64,000 nucleotides of DNA, from the NCBI RefSeq assembly GCF_024172185.1, contig NZ_JAMZEC010000001.1, forward strand, positions 620,001-684,000, written 5' to 3'. Positions 1 through 7,972 of this stretch are shown piece by piece (the first letter of the stretch is position 1; each line of letters opens with the position of its first letter). This DNA comes from Nonomuraea roseoviolacea subsp. carminata (lineage in GTDB: Bacteria; Actinomycetota; Actinomycetes; Streptosporangiales; Streptosporangiaceae). A model generated the notes under the pieces. That model had not been told where the DNA came from. It did not search any database and saw only the letters and a program-made list of their open reading frames with translations. Both the position numbers and the translations under genes were made by a program.

Positions 1-2235
1 CGCCCCCGCCTCCGCCTCCTTCTTCGGCATGAGGCGGACCTTGGGCGAGTTGGTAGGCTCGTCGCCCCGATGCTGCTGCCCCGCGTAGTCCACCGCGACG
101 ACCAGCGCGCCCTTGCGGATCATCACGGTCGTGCTGCCGGCGAACACCACACCCCGGCGGTAGCTGAGGTACTGCCTGTAGGCGGCGTCGCCCATGCCCT
201 TGATGTCGGTCAACTTGTCCCAGGTGACCTCCTTCGTGGAGAAGGACTCCATGGACTTGCTGCCGCCACGCTTGCCCGCGTAGAACGTGCCGGCCGCGCC
301 GGGGTCGGGCGCCCCCGCCCGGTTGGTGAACCGGTGCGTGGTGATCAGCACGCTGCGGACCTTCGTGACGCCGCCGCCGGCGTCGATCTCGCGGTTGAGC
401 CAGCGGCACTCGTTCTGGGTGTCGGCGCCCGTCGTGCTGCCCGTCGCCTTGGTCTCGGCGTCCGGCACCAGCGCGGTCGCCGCCTTGCCCGCCGCCACGC
501 AGTCGGCGGGCATGGCCGCGAGCTTCGTCGGCGACGGCGTGGGGGCGGCGGTCGGGAGCGTGGGCGTCGGCGTGGAGATCTTGAGCGGCTGGGCCAGCAC
601 GTCGGGGTGCTGGGCCTTCCACGCGGCCACGCCCTTGGCGATCTGGCCGACGAGGCCGGTGACCTCGCGGATGGCGTTGTCCTCGGTGATCGACTGGACG
701 GTCTTGTTGGTGAGCAGCGCGGCGTCCTTGCGTCGCTGGTCGGCCTGGTACTTGACCTCGATGGTCATGTCGCCGACCCGGGCGTGGGCCTCACCGTAGG
801 CGTACCACAGCACGCTGCCCGACCGCCGCCACACGTACTGGGCGAACGCGCCGTCGCCGATGCCCTGGATGTCCGTGACCTTGGAGGTGTACTCCTTGTC
901 GCCCTTCGTCGGGGTGGGTTTGGCGGTCTCGGCGTACTTGGCGCCGCCGCGGTCGATCTCGAACGAGTTCTGCGCCATCGACCGGCCGGTCTTCGCGCCG
1001 TCGCCGCGGTGCTGGTCGACCTTGACCTCGATCTGGCGGCTGCGCCAGTACTCGCCGAACGAGATGCGCAGGTTTTCCCAGGTGCAGTCGAAGTTGATCG
1101 TGTAGTCGGTGGACCGGGAGTCGCCGGTGACCTTCGCCTCGGGCACGAGCCGGTCGATCGTCTCCTTGGGCAGCATGGCGCACACGTCCGGGCCGGGCAC
1201 GGGGCCGGTCGCCGGCTTGGACGCCTTGGCCGCGGGCTCCTGACCGGCGGACGTCCTGCCGTACACGAGGTACGCGCCGCCGGCGCCGCCCGCCAGCAGG
1301 AGCGCCACGCCCGCGGCCACGACGGGCATCACCCAGGGGCGGCGCGCCTTCGGGCGGTCGGGGATGGGGGCTCCGCCGGTGGGGAGGTCCAGGCCGACGG
1401 ACGACGGCATGGTGACGGGGCCGGCGTCGGCGGGCGCCGCCTGACCGTGTCCGGGGCCATGAGCGTTCTGGCCGGGCGGGCCGTAGGGGATGCCTGGAGG
1501 TGGCGCGCCGTAGGGCTGAGGGGCGCCGCCGTGGTGGGGCGGTCCGGGAGGGGGGCCGCCGTACGGGGCGGGCATGCCTTCCGATGACGCGGAGGGACCG
1601 GCGGCCGGCCAACCGGACGGCCCGGCGGGCGGTCCCCAGGATCCAGCGGCCGGTCCCGAGGGCTGCTCCGCCGGAGACACCGGTGGGACGGGAGACGGAG
1701 GGGCGGGAGGCCAGACCGGCGCCCCGAAGCCAGGACCGGACGGCGCCCCGGAGTCAGGAGCGACTGACTGAGAACCGGCTGGCTGAGGACCGGACGGCCG
1801 AGGACCGGCTGCGTGAGGACCGGCTCCGTGAGGACCGGCTGCGTGAGGACCGGCTGCGTGAGGACCGGCTGCGTGAGGACCGGCTGAGTGAGGACCGGAA
1901 GGAGCGCCGCCTGGAGAGCCCGCCGGCGGGGTGGCGGGCGGGGGAACAGGGCGGCCCTCGTACGGCTCCGCCTGCGGCTCCCACGGAACGAACGCGCCAG
2001 GCGGCGACGCCCCCTGCGCCGGCGGGAACCCCTGCGGGCCGGGCTGCGGAGGCCCTTGCGGCCCGTGCTCAGGGAACGGCGGCCGGAACTCAGGCGGTGG
2101 GGACGGGGGTCCGGCCGGTGGTGGGGACGGGGGTCCGGCCGGTGGCTCGGACGGGCCGCCCGGCCCCGGGCGGGGGTTGTGCGGGGGCTCGTTCCGGCTA
2201 CCGGCATTCACGAGGGACTCCTGGGGATTCGTCAT
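1..2235 (-). CDS. Proline-rich single-pass membrane protein with two extracellular cysteine modules (3' end outside window)
   Basis: The frame starts at an ATG at 2235 (MTNPQESLVNAG) and runs open to base 1, so at least 745 residues; the C-terminus is missing. Residues 1 to about 295 are almost all Pro, Gly, Ala and Ser, including HAAGP repeats. One transmembrane helix follows at about 300-325 (PWVMPVVAAGVALLLAGG), then an extracellular part with two similar units, each beginning D-x-C and containing C-x-W about 30-40 residues later (DVCAMLP...CTWEN and ADCVAAG...CRWLN). The same pattern occurs in the C-terminal parts of the two kinases just upstream, so the three probably form one sensory group. 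No kinase domain is present. The module resembles DUF3558-type secreted domains, but this is a weak match by eye. Function unknown. Confidence 0.75.
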   Translation of the reverse strand, partial: MTNPQESLVNAGSRNEPPHNPRPGPGGPSEPPAGPPSPPPAGPPSPPPEFRPPFPEHGPQGPPQPGPQGFPPAQGASPPGAFVPWEPQAEPYEGRPVPPPATPPAGSPGGAPSGPHSAGPHAAGPHAAGPHAAGPHGAGPHAAGPRPSGPQPAGSQSVAPDSGAPSGPGFGAPVWPPAPPSPVPPVSPAEQPSGPAAGSWGPPAGPSGWPAAGPSASSEGMPAPYGGPPPGPPHHGGAPQPYGAPPPGIPYGPPGQNAHGPGHGQAAPADAGPVTMPSSVGLDLPTGGAPIPDRPKARRPWVMPVVAAGVALLLAGGAGGAYLVYGRTSAGQEPAAKASKPATGPVPGPDVCAMLPKETIDRLVPEAKVTGDSRSTDYTINFDCTWENLRISFGEYWRSRQIEVKVDQHRGDGAKTGRSMAQNSFEIDRGGAKYAETAKPTPTKGDKEYTSKVTDIQGIGDGAFAQYVWRRSGSVLWYAYGEAHARVGDMTIEVKYQADQRRKDAALLTNKTVQSITEDNAIREVTGLVGQIAKGVAAWKAQHPDVLAQPLKISTPTPTLPTAAPTPSPTKLAAMPADCVAAGKAATALVPDAETKATGSTTGADTQNECRWLNREIDAGGGVTKVRSVLITTHRFTNRAGAPDPGAAGTFYAGKRGGSKSMESFSTKEVTWDKLTDIKGMGDAAYRQYLSYRRGVVFAGSTTVMIRKGALVVAVDYAGQQHRGDEPTNSPKVRLMPKKEAEAGA
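1771..1890. repeat. 15-bp tandem repeat, eight units, inside a coding region
   Basis: Eight units of 15 bp (consensus aggaccggctgcgtg on the plus strand) lie head to tail. On the minus strand each encodes His-Ala-Ala-Gly-Pro in the proline-rich cytoplasmic tail of the membrane protein. The central five units are identical or one base apart; the outer units have diverged. As the period is a multiple of three, copy-number change would keep the frame. Confidence 0.9.
2097..2145. repeat. 24-bp tandem duplication in a coding region
   Basis: Two identical 24-bp copies (core ggggacgggggtccggccgg) lie in the N-terminal part of the proline-rich protein and encode a repeated PPAGPPSP-type stretch. It is in frame. 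Confidence 0.8.
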
Positions 2236-2400
2236 GACATGCGACTGAACATGCTAGTGAAAGCGATGATCCGCCACTCACCGATCCACCCGAAGCGGCC
2301 ACGAGCCGGCTCGTCGCGACAAGCGGTGACGTAAGGAGTAAAGCTGCGTCAGGTCGCTTGCACGACACTTGCACCACCGATGACGCCCCGCCCCGGCGGG

Positions 2401-3834
2401 TCATCCCCCGAGCGCCGCCGACACCGCCCGCGCCGCCGTGAGCACCGCCTGCTTGCCGCCACCCGCGTCCTTGATCGGCACATTCCCGCGTTCCAGGGTC
2501 ACCTGCCCCATGAGGTTGTTCAGCCGGAACAGCACGACGTCCTCACTGCGCCCCTCCTTCGAGCCGGTGAGCTTGAACGAGGTCTGCGCGTACGCGGCCT
2601 CGCCCACCCCCTTCACGTCCTGACCCTCTCCGGTGATCGTGTAGAAGACCGTGCCCTTCGCGCCCACCCTGCCGGCGCGCTCGCTGGCGTACCTGCGCTC
2701 GGCGACCCGGGGGCCGCTGAGGTCGTCGGCCGGCCGCTCGGCCCAGATCTCCACGAGCAGCGTGCCCGGCGCGACGGCCTCGTCGAGTCGCCACTGGCAC
2801 GCGCCCGGCCGGGGCGCCGTCCGCAGCACCGTACCGCCCAGCAGCTCCACGGCCCGGGCGTCACTGAGCAGCCCGCACGGGTCGGGCGCCGTCGCGAACC
2901 TCCCGGTCTCGGGCGTCCCCTTCAGCGCCGTGACCCCGTACCAGCCGGCCACGCCCACCAGCACGGCGGCCACGGCCGCCACCGGAGCGAGCCACCAGCG
3001 GCGACGGCTGCCGGACGGCTCGGCCAGCGCGCTCAGCCGCTCGCGGATCACGCCCGCCGGCGGGCGCGCGACCGGGTCCTTGGCGAGCATCGCCATGATG
3101 AGCCCGCCGAGCTCGGGGCCGGCGCGTTCGGGGAACGGGGGGTCGTGCAGCAGCACCGCCGCCGCGACGGCGGCCGGCATGGCGCGCTCGAACGGCGCCC
3201 TGCCCTCGGCCGCCACGTACAGGGCCGCGCCGAGCGACCACAGGTCGGACGCGGAGCCGGCGGCCTGCTGGTTCAGCCGCTCGGGCGCCATGTACCCGAG
3301 CGAGCCGCCGCCCGAGGTGGGGCCCGCGCCGTCCTGGCCGTACAGGGGCACGGCGATGCCGAAGTCGGTGAGCATGGCCGAGCCGTCGGCGTCGAGCAGG
3401 ATGTTGGCCGGCTTGACGTCGTGGTGGAGCATGCCGTTCATGTGCGCGGTCTCCAGCGCCGACAGCACGCTCAGCCCGATGCGCGCCACCTCCTCGGGCG
3501 GCAGCGGCCCGCGCTCCTTGACCACCTTGTCCAGCGAGCGGCCGGTGACCAGGTCCATGATGATCCACGGCTGGTCGCCCTCCAGGACCACGTCGTGGAC
3601 CATGACGATCGCCGGGTCGCGCAGCCGCCCGGCGGACCTGGCCTCGTGGATGGCGCGGTCGGCGAACGCGGCCCGCTGCGGCGGGGTCAGGCCCGGCGGC
3701 ACGCGGACCTGCTTGACCGCCACCTGCCGGTCGAGTGTCTCGTCGATCGCCCGCCAGACTGTGCCCGCGCCGCCCTCGCCGAGCCGCTCGACCAGGTGGT
3801 AGCGGCCGGCCAGCCGGTAGGCGTCAGCCCGCAC
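2401..3834 (-). CDS. Receptor-type Ser/Thr protein kinase, non-RD, with extracellular cysteine module
   Basis: A 477-residue PknB-type (Hanks) kinase that should phosphorylate Ser/Thr on partner proteins in response to an extracellular cue. The glycine loop is GEGGAG (19-24), the ATP lysine K41 (VAVKQ), the catalytic loop HHDVKPAN with D139, and DFG at 157-159. The usual HRD arginine is His138, making it a non-RD kinase that may not need activation-loop phosphorylation. A transmembrane helix follows at about 281-301. The roughly 175-residue outside part has C320 and C346 in the D-x-C ... C-x-W pattern shared with the neighbours. Its start overlaps the preceding kinase gene by 11 bp, so the two are co-transcribed and probably translationally coupled. 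Confidence 0.9.
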   Translation of the reverse strand: MRADAYRLAGRYHLVERLGEGGAGTVWRAIDETLDRQVAVKQVRVPPGLTPPQRAAFADRAIHEARSAGRLRDPAIVMVHDVVLEGDQPWIIMDLVTGRSLDKVVKERGPLPPEEVARIGLSVLSALETAHMNGMLHHDVKPANILLDADGSAMLTDFGIAVPLYGQDGAGPTSGGGSLGYMAPERLNQQAAGSASDLWSLGAALYVAAEGRAPFERAMPAAVAAAVLLHDPPFPERAGPELGGLIMAMLAKDPVARPPAGVIRERLSALAEPSGSRRRWWLAPVAAVAAVLVGVAGWYGVTALKGTPETGRFATAPDPCGLLSDARAVELLGGTVLRTAPRPGACQWRLDEAVAPGTLLVEIWAERPADDLSGPRVAERRYASERAGRVGAKGTVFYTITGEGQDVKGVGEAAYAQTSFKLTGSKEGRSEDVVLFRLNNLMGQVTLERGNVPIKDAGGGKQAVLTAARAVSAALGG

Positions 3835-5326
3835 GGCGCAACGCCTCCTCGGTGGCCCGCGCCGCGTCCAGCGCGGTGCGCTTGATGTCGTCGTCGGTGG
3901 GCCGGTCGCCCAGCGTGGTGTACTCGACCCGCACCACGAGGTTGGCCAGCCGGAAGTAGACGTGGGCGCTGTGCATCCGCCCCGTCGGCCCCTTCATCTC
4001 GTAGCCGAACGCCTCCTCCCCGATCCCCGTCACGGCGTGGACGGGGGTGAGGGTGGCCTTGTTGGAGCCCGTCGCGCCGACCTCCGGCCAGGTCCAGTCG
4101 ACCTGGTGGTACTTCCCCCATTTGATCTTCTGGTTCTCGAACAGGGTGTGCGCGGAGACGGGGGTCATCGACCACGGGTCGGCCGTGTCGGAGTCCTTCT
4201 GGAGCTGGACGCCGATGCCCGTCTTGGGGATGGTCCAGCCGCAGGTCGGGCCCTCGTCGTCGGAGCTGCGCCGACCGGCCGGGGGCTTCTGGACCCGCAG
4301 CAGCCGGGCCACGTCCCCGCCCGGCAGCGCCGAGCAGGCGTCCATCGGCACGGTGAACGCCTCGGGAAGCCCGTCGCCCTGCTGCCGCACCAGGACGAAC
4401 ACGCCCGCGCCCACGACGGCGGCCACGGCGACGGCGGCCACGGCGCCCCACAGCAGGCCCCTGCGGGGGCGCCGCACCCGGCCGGGCGCGGTCATCTCGT
4501 GCGTGACCGTCAGGCGCGGCGACTGGCCGGCCGCCACCTGCCGCAGCGCGTCGCGGGCGGTGCGCGCGTCCGGCCTGGCGAACGGGTGGCGCGCGGTCAG
4601 CGCGGCGATCACCGGGCCGATGTGGCCGCCGACCTCGGGCGGCGGCGTGGTCAGCGTCGCGGTGATCCGCTCGCCCGCCGTGCCGCCGTACATCGGACGG
4701 CCCTCGACCGCGTAGAACAGCGTGGCCCCGACCGACCACAGGTCGCTGGCCGGGCCGCCCGGGTCGCCGTCCAGGCGCTCCGGCGCGATGAACCCCGGCG
4801 AGCCGATCGTCAGGCCCTGCTCGGTGATCGCGGCCTGGCCCTCCTGGCGCGCGATGCCGAAGTCGGTGAGGACCACCCGGCCGGTGTCGGTGATGAACAC
4901 GTTGCCCGGCTTCACGTCGCGGTGCTGCAGCCCCTGCGCGTGGGCGGCGGCCAGCGCCTCCAGCAGGTCGGCGCCGACCCGGGCCGCGTGCTCCTGCGGC
5001 ATCGGGCCGTGCCGCTTGACCACGTCGGCCAGGCTGCCGCCCCGCAGCAGCTCCATGACCAGCCACGGGCGGCCGTACTCGACGATGACGTCGTGCAGGG
5101 CCACGATGCCGGGGTGGCGCAGCCTGGCGGTGGCCTGCGCCTCGCGCACGGCCCGCGTGACCAGCTCGTTCCGCTCCGCGGCGGGCAGCCCCTCGGGCAG
5201 CGTGAGCTCCTTGACCGCCACCTCGCGATCGAGCATCTCGTCCCTGGCCAGCCACACCTTTCCCATGCCTCCGGCGCCGAGCTGGACGATCAGGGAGTAG
5301 CGGCCGGCGAGTCTTCCGCCAGACAT
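3824..5326 (-). CDS. Receptor-type Ser/Thr protein kinase with extracellular cysteine module
   Basis: A 500-residue PknB-family kinase, first gene of a minus-strand group of three. Glycine loop GAGGMG (18-23), K39 (VAVKE), catalytic HRDVKPGN with D137, and DFG at 155-157 are all intact. A transmembrane helix lies at about 291-313. The outer domain has C331 and C362 (DACSALPGG ... TCGW), the same module as in the next two genes. It has no PASTA repeats, so it is not the cell-wall kinase PknB itself. The paired layout suggests that both kinases and the non-kinase membrane protein sense related signals; the ligand is unknown. Confidence 0.92.
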   Translation of the reverse strand: MSGGRLAGRYSLIVQLGAGGMGKVWLARDEMLDREVAVKELTLPEGLPAAERNELVTRAVREAQATARLRHPGIVALHDVIVEYGRPWLVMELLRGGSLADVVKRHGPMPQEHAARVGADLLEALAAAHAQGLQHRDVKPGNVFITDTGRVVLTDFGIARQEGQAAITEQGLTIGSPGFIAPERLDGDPGGPASDLWSVGATLFYAVEGRPMYGGTAGERITATLTTPPPEVGGHIGPVIAALTARHPFARPDARTARDALRQVAAGQSPRLTVTHEMTAPGRVRRPRRGLLWGAVAAVAVAAVVGAGVFVLVRQQGDGLPEAFTVPMDACSALPGGDVARLLRVQKPPAGRRSSDDEGPTCGWTIPKTGIGVQLQKDSDTADPWSMTPVSAHTLFENQKIKWGKYHQVDWTWPEVGATGSNKATLTPVHAVTGIGEEAFGYEMKGPTGRMHSAHVYFRLANLVVRVEYTTLGDRPTDDDIKRTALDAARATEEALRRAG

Positions 5327-5414
5327 ACCCGGAAGACTAACTAATGATCATGATGAAGGGTTATTCGTCGGGCGGACGCGCAACTGTCGGTGGCCGACTC
5401 TATGGTCTTGGATC

Positions 5415-7145
5415 GTGGACGCGGTACAAGGCACCCTCGACGAGCTCGGCACCCCGCTGAGTGACGTCACGTTCGTGGTCTTCGACCTGGAGACGACCGG
5501 CGGCTCGCCGGCCGAGCACCAGATCACCGAGATCGGCGCGGTCAAGGTGCGGGCCGGCGAGGTGCTGGGCGAGTTCTCCACGCTGGTCGACCCGGGGGGC
5601 CCGATCCCGCCGTTCATCTCGGTGCTGACCGGCATCACCGACGCCATGGTCATGGCCGCGCCGCGCATCGAGGCGGTGCTGCCGAGCTTCCTCGAGTTCA
5701 TCCAGGGCACCACGCTGGTCGCGCACAACGCGGGCTTCGACACCCGGTTCGTCAAGGCGGCCTGCGCCGCCCACGGCTACCCGCCGCCGGCCAACCCGGT
5801 CGTCGACACCGTCGACCTGGCCCGGCGGGTGCTGACCCGCGACGAGACGCCCAACGCCAAGCTGGCCACGCTGGCCCGGTTCTTCCGCAGCCCCGCCGAC
5901 CCGTGCCACCGCGCCCTGCAGGACGCCAGGGCCACCGTGCACGTCCTCCACGGGCTGATCGAGCGGGCCGGGTCGTTCCAGGTCCACACGCTGGAGGAGC
6001 TGAAGTCGTTCGTCCGCGCGCCCACCCCCGAGCAGCAGCGCAAGCGCCACCTGGCCGAGTCGGTGCCCCACGGCCCCGGCGTCTACATGTTCGAGGACGA
6101 GCGCGGCGAGGTGCTCTACATCGGCAAGAGCACCAACCTGCGCAACCGCGTGCGCTCCTACTTCACCGCCGGCGAGACCCGGCCGCGCATCCGCGAGATG
6201 ATCGGCATCGCCGAACGGGTCCGCCACATCGTGTGCGCCACGGGGTTAGAGGCCGAGGTGCGGGAGCTGCGCCTCATCGGCGGCGCCAAGCCCCGCTACA
6301 ACCGCCGCTCCCGCTTCCCCGAGAAGGTCGTCTGGCTCAAGCTCACCCAGGAACCGTTCCCCCGGCTGTCGATCGTGCGCGAGCTCAAGGACGACGGCGC
6401 CGCCTACCTCGGCCCGTTCGGCAGCAACCGCTCCGCCGACGACGCCCGCCTCGCCCTGCAGGAGGCGGTGCCGCTGCGCCAGTGCACCCAGCCGATGACG
6501 CTGCGCACCCGCCGGGCGGCGTGCGTGCTGCTGGAGATGGGCCGCTGCGGCGCGCCCTGCGAGGGGCGGCAGAGCCAGGCCGAGTACGCCCTGCACGCCG
6601 AGGCGGCGCGCCGGGCCATGACGCTCGACGCCACACCCGTCCTCGCCGCCGTGACCGCCCGCATGGAGCGACTGTCGGCCGAGCAGCGCTACGAGGAGGC
6701 GTCGATCGACCGCGACCGGCTGGCCGCGTTCGTCCGCACGGCCGCGCGCATGCAGCGCCTGTCCGCGATCACGCGCATCCCGCAGCTCATCGCCGCCAGC
6801 CCCGCCTTCGACGGCGGCTGGGACATCCACGTCATCCGGTACGGCCGGCTCGCGGCGGCCGGGGTCATGCCGCGCGGCGCCCACCCCGTGCCGTACGTCG
6901 AGTCGCTGGCGGCCCACGCCGAGACCGTCCTGCCGGGGGCGGGGCCGATCCACGCGGCCAGCGCCGAGGAGACGGAGTGCATCCTGCGCTGGCTGGAGTC
7001 GCCGGGGGTGCGGCTGGTGGAGGTCGACGGCGACTGGGCGCTGCCCATCCACGGCGCGGCCCGCCACAAGGCCCGCATCGAGCTCGCCTACCGGCCGCTC
7101 GCCGCCGAGCGCTCGCACGCCCGTGAGGGCCGGCCCTTGCGCTGA
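5415..7145 (+). CDS. DEDDh exonuclease fused to GIY-YIG (UvrC-like) nuclease
   Basis: A 576-residue two-nuclease protein. Residues 18-185 form a DnaQ/Pol III epsilon-like 3'-5' exonuclease with its DEDDh residues D24 and E26 (FDLETTG), D109 (HNAGFD), H165 and D170 (HRALQD). A GIY-YIG module follows (GVYMF at 222, LYIGKS at 234), with a UvrC-like region after it, as in the Cho/UvrC-N class. The family is common in actinobacteria as a stand-alone DNA-repair protein, presumably incising and trimming damaged DNA. The start is GTG at 5415, since no better upstream start lies between it and the divergent kinase gene, which begins 88 bp away. Confidence 0.92.
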   Translation: MDAVQGTLDELGTPLSDVTFVVFDLETTGGSPAEHQITEIGAVKVRAGEVLGEFSTLVDPGGPIPPFISVLTGITDAMVMAAPRIEAVLPSFLEFIQGTTLVAHNAGFDTRFVKAACAAHGYPPPANPVVDTVDLARRVLTRDETPNAKLATLARFFRSPADPCHRALQDARATVHVLHGLIERAGSFQVHTLEELKSFVRAPTPEQQRKRHLAESVPHGPGVYMFEDERGEVLYIGKSTNLRNRVRSYFTAGETRPRIREMIGIAERVRHIVCATGLEAEVRELRLIGGAKPRYNRRSRFPEKVVWLKLTQEPFPRLSIVRELKDDGAAYLGPFGSNRSADDARLALQEAVPLRQCTQPMTLRTRRAACVLLEMGRCGAPCEGRQSQAEYALHAEAARRAMTLDATPVLAAVTARMERLSAEQRYEEASIDRDRLAAFVRTAARMQRLSAITRIPQLIAASPAFDGGWDIHVIRYGRLAAAGVMPRGAHPVPYVESLAAHAETVLPGAGPIHAASAEETECILRWLESPGVRLVEVDGDWALPIHGAARHKARIELAYRPLAAERSHAREGRPLR

Positions 7146-7163
7146 CCCGATAGAGTTGGGGCC

Positions 7164-7451
7164 ATGGTCACGGCTATCGTTCACATCAACGCCGAGGTCG
7201 ACCGCATTCCGGAGGTCGCCCAGACGATCGCCGAGATCGACGGCGTCAGCGAGGTCTACTCCATCACCGGCGAGTACGACCTGCTGGCCATGGTGCGGGT
7301 GGCCGCCTACGAGGAGATCGCCGAGGTGGTCCCGGGCCGCATCAACAAGGTGTCGGGCGTGCTGCACACCGAGACCCACATCGCGTTCCGGGCCTACTCC
7401 AAGCACGACCTGGACGCCGCCTTCTCGATCGGCTTCACCGAGTCCGACTGA
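7164..7451 (+). CDS. Lrp/AsnC ligand-binding (RAM) domain protein, no DNA-binding domain
   Basis: A 95-residue protein consisting only of the alpha-beta RAM effector domain of Lrp/AsnC regulators (MVTAIVHINAEVDRIPEVAQ; GEYDLLAMVRV; HTETHIAF). The helix-turn-helix half is absent, so it may sense small molecules, probably amino acids, and modulate other proteins rather than bind DNA directly. Stand-alone versions of this size are recurrent beside qcr and trpD genes in actinobacteria, which matches its position here. It starts 18 bp after the nuclease gene and may be read through from it. Confidence 0.9.
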   Translation: MVTAIVHINAEVDRIPEVAQTIAEIDGVSEVYSITGEYDLLAMVRVAAYEEIAEVVPGRINKVSGVLHTETHIAFRAYSKHDLDAAFSIGFTESD

Positions 7452-7501
7452 CTCCTCGGCCGGGGCCCGCACCGCCGGTCGCGGACCTGATCCGGCGTCC
7501 C

Positions 7502-7695
7502 GTCACTCGCCGAGGTCCCGGCGGTCCGTCTCCCCGGCGGTCCGTCTCTCCCTGACGACCCGGCACTCGCCGAGAGCTCGGCGGCCTGCCTCCCATGGAC
7601 GCGCCGAGAGCTCGGCGGCCTGCCTCTCCTGGACGCCCCGCCACTCGCGAAGAGCTCGGCGGCCTGCCTCCCCTTGACGACCCGCCATTCGCGGA
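7502..7695. repeat. Degenerate direct repeats
   Basis: Units beginning with cactcgcc/cactcgcg and containing gccgagagctcggcggcctg recur at about 7564, 7602 and 7643, with more decayed copies before and after (7504, 7686). The shared core gagctcggcggcctgcctc is almost identical in three copies. Spacing varies (about 30-45 bp) and the copies are not in a common reading frame, which suits an expanding non-coding minisatellite. Confidence 0.75.
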
Positions 7696-7901
7696 GGGTC
7701 CAAGCTCTGTCCGTCGCCGGCGGGCTGTCCCGCCGGGGCACCCTTCCGGGCTCCCGGCCCGCACCGCCGACCTCCGCGCCGCCCGCTCGTGTGCGGCGCT
7801 GTCCGGCTGTCGCGCCGTCCCCGCCTTGCGCGTCTCCTGGCGGCATACCGGGCGAGCGCGATCGTCGCCGATCCCGGCCCCACAGCATGGGAGAACGGCG
7901 C

Positions 7902-7964
7902 GGGCCCGGGCGGCTGGTGCCGTCCGGGCCCGGGCTGGGCCGCCGGTCCTCGGGAGACCGGCGG
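7902..7964 (-). terminator. Two hairpins after qcrB
   Basis: A 13-bp stem (gggcccgggcggc with gccgtccgggccc, one mismatch, 4-nt loop) is followed by a 9-bp stem (ccgccggtc/gaccggcgg). They lie just past the qcrB stop on the minus strand. There is no U-tract, as is common for actinobacterial terminators. They could also stop transcription arriving from the plus-strand gene. Confidence 0.5.
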
Positions 7965-7972
7965 CGGGTGGA

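Larger units (their letters stand above)
7452..7972. other. 521-bp gene-free spacer with degenerate repeats
   Basis: This convergent spacer lies between the AsnC-type gene and the end of qcrB. It holds degenerate direct repeats (7502-7695) and two hairpins (7902-7964). Several open frames cross it in both directions, but all are Arg/Pro/Ser-rich, mutually overlapping and without recognisable domains, so I do not call a gene. Confidence 0.7.

Noticed and set aside
1500..2237. Plus-strand frame encoding LREDR repeats
   Set aside because: It is the complement of the HAAGP-repeat coding strand; only the minus frame continues into a transmembrane and cysteine-module protein.
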